From Desulfobacter curvatus DSM 3379 (GTDB lineage Bacteria > Desulfobacterota > Desulfobacteria > Desulfobacterales > Desulfobacteraceae), in NCBI RefSeq assembly GCF_000373985.1, contig NZ_KB893069.1:1-48427 (forward strand): 48,427 nucleotides of DNA, written 5' to 3'. Position 1 is the stretch's first letter. The number at the start of each line of letters is the position of its first letter. Shown piece after piece: positions 34,523-41,720 of the stretch. The notes below the pieces were generated by a model. It was not told the DNA's origin. It was given only the letters and a program-made list of their open reading frames with translations, and ran no database searches. Made by a program: the position numbers and the translations under genes.

Positions 34523-35548
34523 ATGAAAAATCTGTCTCAAAAAATAACGACCGGTATAGGGATCGTACTGTGTTTGCTTTCCCTTTCGCAGGCTGCCATG
34601 GCCACCCGAATCAAGGACATGGCCGCCATCCAGGGGGTCCGTTCCAATCAACTCACCGGATACGGCCTGGTGGTAGGACTTAACGGCTCCGGAGATAAAA
34701 ACAATATTCTGTTCACCAGACAGTCCTTGACCAATATGCTTAAAAAAATGAATCTTCATTTTGACAAAAGCCAGATCAAGGTGAAGAATGTGGCCGCTGT
34801 CATGGCCACGGCAAATATTCCGCCCTTTGCCCGGATCGGGGACCGCATTGACATCACGGTTTCGTCGTTGGGTGATGCCACAAGCCTTAAGGGCGGGACC
34901 CTTTTAATGATGCCATTGAAAGGGGTTGACGGCAATGTTTATGCCATTGCCCAGGGCGCAATCAGTCTTGCCATTCCCGCCGGCATGAACGATAGGAGCA
35001 GTCATCTTCTCACTGCCCGGATTATCAACGGAGCCACGGTGGAACGAGAGATTCCCTTTCAACTGACAGGGAAAAAAAATTTAACTTTGTCCCTGTTCCG
35101 GCCCGATTTCACCACGGCCCGGCGGGTGGGGGATACCATCAATGCCGCATTAGGGGAAGGGGTCGCAAAGATCATTGATGCCGGTTCCATCCAGCTGAAT
35201 GTGCCCGAATCCATGCAGCAGGAGCATGTGGCGGAGTTTATTGCCGATGTGGAAGGCCTGTCCGTGGTTCCGGATAGCGTTGCCAAGGTTGTGATCAATG
35301 AAAAAACCGGCACCGTGGTTATCGGCAGCGAAGTGACCATTTCAAATGTGGCCGTGGCCCATGGGGACTTAAACGTAACGATTCAGGGACAAAACCCCGA
35401 GTACATTATGGAATTGCCCGGCACGTCTACCATCGGAGAACTGGTGAATGGACTGAACTCTCTAGGGGTCCGGCCCAGAGACCTAATCAGTATTCTGGAA
35501 AGTATCAAGGCTGCCGGGGCGCTGCAGGCCAGTCTTGAGATACTATAG
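34523..35548 (+). CDS. flgI: Flagellar P-ring protein FlgI
   Basis: 341 residues. Signal peptide MKNLSQKITTGIGIVLCLL to AMA, mature part starting TRIKDMAAIQGVRSNQLTGY. GLVVGLNGSGDKN, FARIGDRIDITVSSLGDA and the NLTLSLF region match FlgI. ATG 34523 has AAGGAG nine bases upstream; GTG 34502 is inside that site. It forms the P-ring around the rod. Confidence 0.96.
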   Translation: MKNLSQKITTGIGIVLCLLSLSQAAMATRIKDMAAIQGVRSNQLTGYGLVVGLNGSGDKNNILFTRQSLTNMLKKMNLHFDKSQIKVKNVAAVMATANIPPFARIGDRIDITVSSLGDATSLKGGTLLMMPLKGVDGNVYAIAQGAISLAIPAGMNDRSSHLLTARIINGATVEREIPFQLTGKKNLTLSLFRPDFTTARRVGDTINAALGEGVAKIIDAGSIQLNVPESMQQEHVAEFIADVEGLSVVPDSVAKVVINEKTGTVVIGSEVTISNVAVAHGDLNVTIQGQNPEYIMELPGTSTIGELVNGLNSLGVRPRDLISILESIKAAGALQASLEIL

Positions 35549-35561
35549 GAAGGGTGAAGTT

Positions 35562-35870
35562 ATGTCTATTCAAATGCCCGGCGCCATGACGCCGGTTACG
35601 GATACCAAGGATACCACAAATACGGCCCGGCAACTCCAACGGGAAAAAGACCTTAAAAAGGCCTGCCAGGGGTTTGAGGCGCTGATGCTCGATACCTTGA
35701 TGCAGCGTATGCGCGATACCCTGCCCGGAGACAGTCTTTTCCCGGAAAGCAATGCGTCCGATATCTATCAGTCCCTGCATGACCAATATCTTACTGACAA
35801 TTTATCCCAGGGCCGGCGTGTTACCGGCTTTAAGGAATTCTTATACCAGCAGCTTCAGGATAGCGTTTGA
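35562..35870 (+). CDS. flgJ: Rod-binding protein FlgJ (N-terminal domain only)
   Basis: 102 residues corresponding to the rod-cap domain of FlgJ: KACQGFEALMLDTLMQRMRD and ASDIYQSLHDQYLTDNLSQG. The muramidase domain found in enterobacterial FlgJ is absent, as is common in deltaproteobacteria. ATG 35562 has GGAAGGGTGA upstream. Confidence 0.9.
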   Translation: MSIQMPGAMTPVTDTKDTTNTARQLQREKDLKKACQGFEALMLDTLMQRMRDTLPGDSLFPESNASDIYQSLHDQYLTDNLSQGRRVTGFKEFLYQQLQDSV

Positions 35871-35903
35871 CAGCCTATGAAGACATTTTGGCGGTATCGG
35901 ATT

Positions 35904-35921
35904 ATGGCATAATAGTTGCTG
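35904..35921 (+). promoter_or_regulatory. Sigma-54 promoter of flgN
   Basis: ATGGCATAATAGTTGCTG has GG at 35906-35907 and GC at 35918-35919, ten bases apart. It lies about 115 bp before the flgN start. Confidence 0.82.
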
Positions 35922-36033
35922 TTTATATCTATACAACAATACAAAACGGAAAATATTTCCTTGTTTTGTGGATTGAGTCTATCCTTAAAGGCTTAATATC
36001 TTGTTTTATATTAACATGATAGGGAGAAGGGAC

Positions 36034-36549
36034 ATGGAAAAAGCGGCCGATAATATCCAAAACTTGCTTAAGGAAAAACTTGCCTGCTACCAGCAGCTGC
36101 ACTTGGTATTAAAGGCTGAAAAAAAGGCCATCGGAACCATTGACCTGGGCATGATCTGGGAGACAACCCGGGCCAAGAAAGATCTTGCCGGCAAAATTGA
36201 AACATTACGAAATAATATTCTTGCTTCTTGCCAAAGCCATTTTCCCGGCATGGATAAAAAATTAGGTAAAAAAACGGATTCCTTTTCCCTGGGTGCACTG
36301 GTACATGCCCTGCCGCTGCCCAACAAATGCAAAAACGATTTGAGACAACTCAAGCGCACCATTGATAAAGAGAAAGACATTGTGGCCCACTTTATAAAAT
36401 CCAATGAGATTCAGATTAAAAAGCACCTGTCTGTCGTGGATAACATCATGGATGTGATTGGGAATAACGTTGCCCAGGCCCGGTATACAGGCAAAGGGAT
36501 GATGCCCCAGACAAGAAAACCCAACTGCCTGTTCATGGCCCAGGTGTAA
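36034..36549 (+). CDS. flgN: FlgN-like flagellar export chaperone
   Basis: 171 residues, almost all helical, in the FlgN pattern: LLKEKLACYQQLHLVLKAEK near the start and a long final helix (NVAQARYTGKGMM). FlgN escorts FlgK and FlgL to the export gate. ATG 36034 is chosen because AGGGAGAAGGGAC precedes it. flgK and flgL, the usual downstream genes, are not here; csrA follows instead. Confidence 0.78.
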   Translation: MEKAADNIQNLLKEKLACYQQLHLVLKAEKKAIGTIDLGMIWETTRAKKDLAGKIETLRNNILASCQSHFPGMDKKLGKKTDSFSLGALVHALPLPNKCKNDLRQLKRTIDKEKDIVAHFIKSNEIQIKKHLSVVDNIMDVIGNNVAQARYTGKGMMPQTRKPNCLFMAQV

Positions 36550-36639
36550 CATGGCTTAACAGCCCCTTTTAGGACATGGATCGGGAACAAGGTTGACTAT
36601 GATATCACATATGATTATAACAATAGCACGTCCGGTTAT

Positions 36640-36685
36640 GAATTCAAAAATCAATTCGGCCGGCCTGTACGGCCTTTTTGAATTC
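36640..36685 (+). terminator. Nested hairpin between flgN and csrA
   Basis: GAATTCAAAAA (36640-36650) pairs perfectly with TTTTTGAATTC (36675-36685). Inside, GGCCG / CGGCC forms a second stem followed by TTTTT. The inner hairpin plus T run looks like a terminator; the outer stem can compete with it. Confidence 0.6.
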
Positions 36686-36732
36686 AACAGCTAAACTATT
36701 AATGTCAGTCCGGTGGATTATTTGTTACGCCT

Positions 36733-36981
36733 ATGCTTATTCTAACACGAAAAGTTGGTGAGAGTATCGTCATTGCCAATGATATCATCGTAAAGGTGAT
36801 TGAAACCGGCAAAAACAGCGTTCGGATAGGTATTGATGCGCCCCGGGAGATATCGGTTCTGCGGCAGGAGGTGTTTGACGCCATTCAAAAGGAAAATATA
36901 CTTTCCTCCCAAAAGACAGAGAACATTGATATTGCAAGGGCAGCCAAACTGATAGGTAATAAGGACAAGGAGTCTGAATAA
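36733..36981 (+). CDS. csrA: Carbon storage regulator CsrA
   Basis: 82 residues. It begins MLILTRKVGESIVIANDIIV and shows the RNA-binding PREISVLRQEVFDAI region. It is longer than the 61-residue enterobacterial protein, as usual in flagellar loci. It represses flagellin translation and is held by FliW, encoded next. No clear Shine-Dalgarno site precedes it. Confidence 0.96.
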   Translation: MLILTRKVGESIVIANDIIVKVIETGKNSVRIGIDAPREISVLRQEVFDAIQKENILSSQKTENIDIARAAKLIGNKDKESE

Positions 36982-36987
36982 AAGGTA

Positions 36988-37425
36988 ATGAAGATCAATA
37001 CAAGGCAATTCGGTGAAGTGAGTATTGATGAAGACAAAATCATCAATATGCCGGATGGTATTCCCGGATTCAAGCGGCAGAAACGATATGTTGTTCTTGA
37101 AAAAAAGGAAACCTCACCGTTTTATCTGTTTCAATGCGTGGATGACCCGAATCTGGCATTTGTGGTCATGGATCCCCTTCGTTTTTATCCTGAGTACACA
37201 CTGTCCGTTAAAGATTTTGACAAGACGATTAAATGGGAATTTGGAAAAGAAGAACTCTCCTGCTTTGTCATCATCACTATTCCCAAAGGCAAACCCGAAG
37301 ATATGACGGCGAACTTTATGGCGCCTATTGTGATTAACAATGAAAGAAAAGAGGGGATGCAGCTGATCCTCCAGGGCAGTCCTTACTCACACCAGCAGCT
37401 GCTTTTGAAAGAAGAAAAAGATTAA
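36988..37425 (+). CDS. fliW: Flagellar assembly factor FliW
   Basis: 145 residues matching FliW: INTRQFGEVSIDEDKIINMP, GIPGFKRQKRYVVLE, YLFQCVDDPNLAFVVMDPL and NFMAPIVINNERKEGMQLIL. It binds CsrA and flagellin in a feedback switch. It starts six bases after csrA. Its stop is directly next to the stop of the convergent flaG gene. Confidence 0.96.
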   Translation: MKINTRQFGEVSIDEDKIINMPDGIPGFKRQKRYVVLEKKETSPFYLFQCVDDPNLAFVVMDPLRFYPEYTLSVKDFDKTIKWEFGKEELSCFVIITIPKGKPEDMTANFMAPIVINNERKEGMQLILQGSPYSHQQLLLKEEKD

Positions 37426-37857
37426 TTAAACATTCGTACTGAAAAGAAGACCGCTTAAGTCCTGCATTTTTTCACGAAGCTCAAGTATCTCTTCTGCAGG
37501 GAACTGCTTGATGACTTCATCGGTTTCTTTGTCCATAATTTTGACAACCACATCCTCGGTGTCGTCATCAATGCTGAAATTCAGCCTTGTCTGAACTGTG
37601 TTGGCAAAGTCCTCAAGGGCTTCCACCATATCTTCAACATCTTTTCTGGTCAATTTGGCCTGATTACCGGTATCCTCACTTTTTTGTTCAGAAGTTTGGT
37701 TTTCAGCCCGCTTGGTGTTGATCGAAGAAGATTCAGCCTGCTTTAACTCGGACAGCGTAGTAATCTTTTCACTTGCTGTCTCGGCAACAGTTTCTTGAAC
37801 CCGAATGCCGGTTTCAGGTCTGTCTGTATTGATTATTGCATTTCCTGTTACATTCAT
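37426..37857 (-). CDS. flaG: FlaG-family protein
   Basis: 143 residues. A polar, variable N-terminal half and a conserved C-terminal FlaG domain (LNFSIDDDTEDVVVKIMDKE and VIKQFPAEEILELREKMQDL). FlaG affects filament length. AGGAAGG precedes ATG 37857. Last gene of the minus-strand fliS group. Confidence 0.88.
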   Translation of the reverse strand: MNVTGNAIINTDRPETGIRVQETVAETASEKITTLSELKQAESSSINTKRAENQTSEQKSEDTGNQAKLTRKDVEDMVEALEDFANTVQTRLNFSIDDDTEDVVVKIMDKETDEVIKQFPAEEILELREKMQDLSGLLFSTNV

Positions 37858-37886
37858 ATTTCTTGCCTTCCTAAGGTAAACAATTT

Positions 37887-38279
37887 CTACCGGCTGATGC
37901 TGATAAGACTTGGGCTGTTCTTTGACGGCCGGTAGCTCTCCAAAGTTGTTTTCCCGTGCTTGAGATGTTTGAGGCTTTTTTCCAATTGGTTCTTGTGTCT
38001 TTGTATCTCAACCCCAATGGCTTCGTCAACCTTTAGGATTAGCCCAAGGCGCTGTTTAAGTGTCGCCATCTCATGATTATCAGATGGAAATTTAGCCTGA
38101 TTCGTTGCGCTGATAAATTCATCAATGGCACTTTTCAGCTTTTCCGAGGCCCCCCTGCGCTCAATGGTCATTTGGGCTATATCTGGTAACAACTCTTCCC
38201 TCAGCAGATCTAAATGTCTGTTCTGAAGATTTTCATATTCACTACACTGATTTGAAACATGCGCTACTGAATCTTTCAT
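37887..38279 (-). CDS. FliT-like helical protein
   Basis: 130 residues, helical throughout, with no other domain. Its position directly after fliS and before flaG, its size and its helical pattern fit a FliT-type chaperone, but sequence similarity to FliT is not clear to me. AAGGAAACAC precedes ATG 38279. Confidence 0.55.
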   Translation of the reverse strand: MKDSVAHVSNQCSEYENLQNRHLDLLREELLPDIAQMTIERRGASEKLKSAIDEFISATNQAKFPSDNHEMATLKQRLGLILKVDEAIGVEIQRHKNQLEKSLKHLKHGKTTLESYRPSKNSPSLISISR

Positions 38280-38294
38280 GTGTTTCCTTACCGT

Positions 38295-38774
38295 TTAAAT
38301 GGCAATACTTGTTTTTTGACCATGTTTTTCATACCCTGAATAGCTCATGGAAGAAACTTCTTTTTTTTGTGCAGTCTTATTATTGGTCTTTTCAGCAGTA
38401 TCCGCCAGCCCCATCACGCTGGTTTCCCATATCCGTTTGAGTTCCATCAGGTATTTGGTTGACCGGTCCAGGGTTTGGATATCGTTGGTGATTGAAACTT
38501 TACAAAGTTCCTGCATCATGGCTAAAAAAAGGCTTCTTAAAAAGGCAATTTCTTCACCCTCAATATTACGCAGGGAAGCATTGAGTTCGGAAATAATGGC
38601 AATGGCCTTGCTCAGATTCTCGCCTCTTTGTTTGGGATCTTTATTAATCACGCCATCTTTGGCAAAGCTAATACGTTTGATGGCGCCATCGTAAAGCATG
38701 AGGATCAATTTTTGTGGATTGATTTCACTGCTGACCTGAACTCTCTGATAAGAACTAAGGGCATTGTATACCAT
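38295..38774 (-). CDS. fliS: Flagellin export chaperone FliS
   Basis: 159 residues. The FliS hallmarks are near the N-terminus: ALSSYQRVQV and PQKLILMLYDGAIKRISFAK, followed by GENLSKAIAIISELNASL. FliS keeps flagellin unfolded and unpolymerised before export. AAGGAG lies upstream of ATG 38774. A sigma-28 promoter sits 175-200 bp upstream, leaving a long leader with a small ORF. Confidence 0.93.
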   Translation of the reverse strand: MVYNALSSYQRVQVSSEINPQKLILMLYDGAIKRISFAKDGVINKDPKQRGENLSKAIAIISELNASLRNIEGEEIAFLRSLFLAMMQELCKVSITNDIQTLDRSTKYLMELKRIWETSVMGLADTAEKTNNKTAQKKEVSSMSYSGYEKHGQKTSIAI

Positions 38775-38813
38775 TTAATTTAACGCTCCTTTTTGCAACC
38801 GCCTTGACTTTTG

Positions 38814-38933
38814 TCATCCCTGGGGTTGCACTAAAAATTTGTGGGCATAAGGCTGCATGGGCCCATTTCTTAACTCTGTGCAGTCATTGGGTTTTGTCAT
38901 TTCATATCGTCTCTTTTTCTTTGGCTGTTTCAT
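38814..38933 (-). CDS. Possible leader peptide ORF before fliS
   Basis: A 39-codon frame (MKQPKKKRRYEMTKPNDCTE ...) lies between the sigma-28 promoter and fliS. It is basic at the N-terminus, and a second ATG (residue 12) is available. The ribosome site is weak (AAG before GAATTC). It may be a small protein, a leader peptide or chance. Confidence 0.3.
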   Translation of the reverse strand: MKQPKKKRRYEMTKPNDCTELRNGPMQPYAHKFLVQPQG

Positions 38934-38949
38934 GAATTCTTAAAGTTAT

Positions 38950-38976
38950 TTATCGGCAAAAATCGGTAATACTTTA
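38950..38976 (-). promoter_or_regulatory. Sigma-28 (FliA) promoter of the fliS group
   Basis: On the minus strand TAAAGTAT, then 11 bases, then GCCGATAA. This matches the TAAAGTTT-N11-GCCGATAA consensus at 15 of 16 positions with exact spacing. Transcription would start near 38942 and lead into fliS. Confidence 0.88.
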
Positions 38977-39153
38977 TACATAATTCCCATGAATTTTTTT
39001 ACAAACTGATTTGATTCCTTTTATGTTGCCTTTGACGGCAGGCGGCAACGATTTGTGCACGGGTTTCATTCCTTTTTCTTGACATCCGGCTTCAATCACA
39101 GTAGTTAGGGCCAATCTTTAAATCTTTTCAATGGGTTGAATGAGGAAAAAATA

Positions 39154-39453
39154 TTGACACTTACCAAAATGGATATTGTTGAAAAAATATCAGAAGCACT
39201 CGATCTATCAGGAGCCGAGGCCAAAGATACGGTGGAAGAGATGCTTGAAATCATCAAATATACCCTGGCATCCGGAAACGACATCATGATATCAGGATTT
39301 GGGAAATTCCAGGTAAATGAAAAAGCCCCCAGAAAAGGCAGGAATCCTGCCACGGGTGAAACGATGATGCTGGATAGCAGAAAAATTGTCACTTTCAAAT
39401 GTTCCGGTAAACTGCGAAACCAAATCAACGAGAGTGAAACTAAGGTTTTATAA
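39154..39453 (+). CDS. HU/IHF family protein, IHF alpha-like
   Basis: 99 residues. The sequence MTLTKMDIVEKISEAL, SGFGKFQVNEKAPRKGRNPA and TFKCSGKLRNQIN follow the IHF alpha pattern, with the proline that intercalates into bent DNA in GRNPATGE. TTG 39154 is chosen because it gives the family N-terminus and has GAGGA eight bases upstream; TTG 39136 and ATG 39169 are alternatives. IHF bends DNA between enhancer and sigma-54 promoter, which are frequent in this region. TTGACA at 39079 could be a -35 box. The gap 38977-39153 otherwise shows only a GTTGCC/GGCAAC stem. Confidence 0.9.
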   Translation: MTLTKMDIVEKISEALDLSGAEAKDTVEEMLEIIKYTLASGNDIMISGFGKFQVNEKAPRKGRNPATGETMMLDSRKIVTFKCSGKLRNQINESETKVL

Positions 39454-39465
39454 AGGTTGATTAAA

Positions 39466-39903
39466 ATGGGAAAAAATAGAGAAAAAAAAATAAATGATTA
39501 TATCCAACATGATCCGTTTGCTCAATTTTTAGGGGTTAAAGTTGAGGTATTGGAACCGGGCCATAGCCGTGTGACCCTGACCATTACCGAGAACATGCTT
39601 AATTTCCATGGCATTACCCACGGAGGCGTGATTTTTTCCCTTGGAGATATGGCGTTTGCTGCAGCAAGCAACTCTTACGGACAGACGGCGGTGGCATTGA
39701 ACGTTGCAATTAATTTTTTAAAAGCCACAAAATCAGGCGACTGCCTCATCGCTGAAGCAATAGAACAATCCCAATCCGGGCCAATAGCATTGTATGATAT
39801 CAGCATTACAAATGATCGAACAGGCGACATTGTTGCCAAGAGTCAGGATTTGGTTTATCGAAAAAAGGAGTGGTTTGTTCCAAGTGAACAGATAGAAGGA
39901 TAA
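39466..39903 (+). CDS. PaaI-type hotdog thioesterase
   Basis: 145 residues with the hotdog signature NFHGITHGGVIFSLGDMAFA, the catalytic Asp being in LGDMAFAAAS. These enzymes hydrolyse aryl- or acyl-CoA esters. ATG 39466 has AAAGG upstream and is preferred to TTG 39457. It follows the IHF gene by twelve bases and may be co-transcribed. Confidence 0.87.
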   Translation: MGKNREKKINDYIQHDPFAQFLGVKVEVLEPGHSRVTLTITENMLNFHGITHGGVIFSLGDMAFAAASNSYGQTAVALNVAINFLKATKSGDCLIAEAIEQSQSGPIALYDISITNDRTGDIVAKSQDLVYRKKEWFVPSEQIEG

Positions 39904-39914
39904 GGATCTTATCC
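39898..39914. terminator. Short hairpin between convergent genes
   Basis: GGATAAG (39898-39904) and CTTATCC (39908-39914) form a 7-bp stem with loop GAT across the thioesterase stop and the end of the ABC gene. There is no T run; possibly bidirectional. Confidence 0.3.
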
Positions 39915-41720
39915 AATCCGCTCCTTTTCAAGGAGACGTGCATATTCGCCGCCGACCCGGGAAAGCTGTTCATGACCGCCTTGTTCGATGATCTGCCCAT
40001 CCTTTAACACCAGGATGTGATCACACGATTTTACGGTTGAAAGGCGATGGGCAATAATAATGGACAGACGCCCTTCCATCAATTTTTTCATGGCGTCATG
40101 GATTTTCACCTCGGACTGGGAATCCATATAAGAGGTCGCCTCGTCAAAGATAATCAAATCCGGATTAAAGGCAAAGGCCCGGGCAATGCAGACCAGTTGT
40201 TTCTCCCCTGAAGAGAGCGGGCGGCCGCCATCCTGGAGCATGGTGTCAAGCCCTGAAAATTTATCAAACAGGAATGAACAGTTGGCCTTCTTCAGGGCCG
40301 CTTCAAGGCGTTGATCTTCCTGGTGGGAATCACCATCCAAAGGACGGCCAATATTTTCCCGCACGGTTCCCGAAAACAGGATGGGATCCTGCATGACCAG
40401 GGCGGTGTGCTGCCGGACGCAGGCTATATCCATATGCACATAGTCCTGGCCGTTAATGCGGATGTGTCCTCCTGTGGGGCTGTAAAACCCGGCCGTAAGA
40501 TTGATGATGGTACTTTTCCCGGCCCCGGTCCGGCCCACAATACCCATGGCCCTGCCCTTTCCAAGGCTGAAACTGATATTTTTCAATACCGGGACACCGG
40601 CTGTGTATGAAAATGACACATCTTCGAATGCCAGATGCCGGATACCTCCGGGATCAACGCCTCTGAACTCTGTATCCTGCCTGGATTTGGGCGTGTTTAA
40701 AACCGTAATGATCCTTTCGGCTGAGGCCAAAGCGTTCTGCAGCAGATTGAATTTTTCGGACAACTCTCTCAAGGGTCTGAAAAACAATTTCATATAGGTC
40801 AAAAATGCCGCGAGTTCACCAATGGTCAGGCCTTGGCTCTGCACCATAAAAGAGCCGTTCCAGATAATAACCGCCACCGCCAGGGTACCCATGAGCCCCA
40901 CCATGGGCATGAACACGGCAAAGACCCGGATATGGGCCATGGCGGCCCTGAAGTGGGCCAGATTCAGGCGTTTAAACTCATGGATAAAGTGCGGGCCGGC
41001 CATACAGGTCTGAATGACCCGGATACCGGTGATAGCCTCGGAAAAACGGTGGTTAATCTCAGCGTTTTTCTGTCTCAGCGTCCGAAATACCCTGCGCAGA
41101 ATACCCGAAAAATAAACCACGCCCGCAAAGACCACGGGAATGATCAGGCTTAAATAAAAGGTGAGCCGGTGATTGGTGAAAAACAGGATGACAAACACCC
41201 CGGCCATGAGCAGAAGATCCCTGAAAATAAAAACAAGAACGCTTGTAAACATTTCGTTCATGTTTTCAATGTCCCCGGCCACCCGGGCTACAAGTCTTCC
41301 CGAGGCATTTTTATCAAAATAGGCCACAGGCAGATCCGTCATATGGTCAAACAGGCGGCACCGCAAATTGAGCATGATCTTCTGGCCCGTATACTCCATG
41401 AACATGGCCTGGCTGAAATCCAGAACAAACCCTGCCAGGATCACCACGCCAAACCAGATACCGAAAACAGAGAACTGCTTAATGTCAAACCCCATGATAT
41501 TAAAACCCGGGTTGCCCGAGACAAGAATGAACCCGTCAATGGCCTGCTGGATGAGCCAGGGCTGCAACAGTTCAAATCCGGTGACCATAAAAACCAAAAC
41601 CGTAGTTAACCCAAGCATCCACGCATAGGGCCGGACATAGGGGATCAATGCTTTAAACAGGGCCAGGTCCGCCAGGCTGACCTTTTTTTCCTCGTCGGAA
41701 AAGGCGTGGGGCTGATTCAT
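39909..41720 (-). CDS. ABC exporter subunit with canonical Walker B
   Basis: 603 residues. Type IV exporter fold: six membrane helices (about 30-320) and a nucleotide-binding domain with Walker A GRTGAGKST, Walker B LIIFDEATSYMD (catalytic Glu present) and H-loop IIAHRLST. Its signature motif is altered: LSSGEKQL instead of LSGGQ. It pairs with the next protein, with which it overlaps by four bases (ATGA). The pair looks like TM287/288-type (MdlA/MdlB-like) heterodimeric exporters of drugs or lipids. Substrate unknown. Confidence 0.92.
   Translation of the reverse strand: MNQPHAFSDEEKKVSLADLALFKALIPYVRPYAWMLGLTTVLVFMVTGFELLQPWLIQQAIDGFILVSGNPGFNIMGFDIKQFSVFGIWFGVVILAGFVLDFSQAMFMEYTGQKIMLNLRCRLFDHMTDLPVAYFDKNASGRLVARVAGDIENMNEMFTSVLVFIFRDLLLMAGVFVILFFTNHRLTFYLSLIIPVVFAGVVYFSGILRRVFRTLRQKNAEINHRFSEAITGIRVIQTCMAGPHFIHEFKRLNLAHFRAAMAHIRVFAVFMPMVGLMGTLAVAVIIWNGSFMVQSQGLTIGELAAFLTYMKLFFRPLRELSEKFNLLQNALASAERIITVLNTPKSRQDTEFRGVDPGGIRHLAFEDVSFSYTAGVPVLKNISFSLGKGRAMGIVGRTGAGKSTIINLTAGFYSPTGGHIRINGQDYVHMDIACVRQHTALVMQDPILFSGTVRENIGRPLDGDSHQEDQRLEAALKKANCSFLFDKFSGLDTMLQDGGRPLSSGEKQLVCIARAFAFNPDLIIFDEATSYMDSQSEVKIHDAMKKLMEGRLSIIIAHRLSTVKSCDHILVLKDGQIIEQGGHEQLSRVGGEYARLLEKERIG

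Noticed and set aside
38790..38810. Sigma-54 site before fliS on the minus strand
   Set aside because: TTGC is present but the bases at the -24 position are GT, not GG, and a much better sigma-28 promoter is upstream.
41169..41609. Plus-strand ORF of 146 codons
   Set aside because: Antisense to the ABC exporter membrane domain; composition (His and Lys rich) is typical of a shadow frame.
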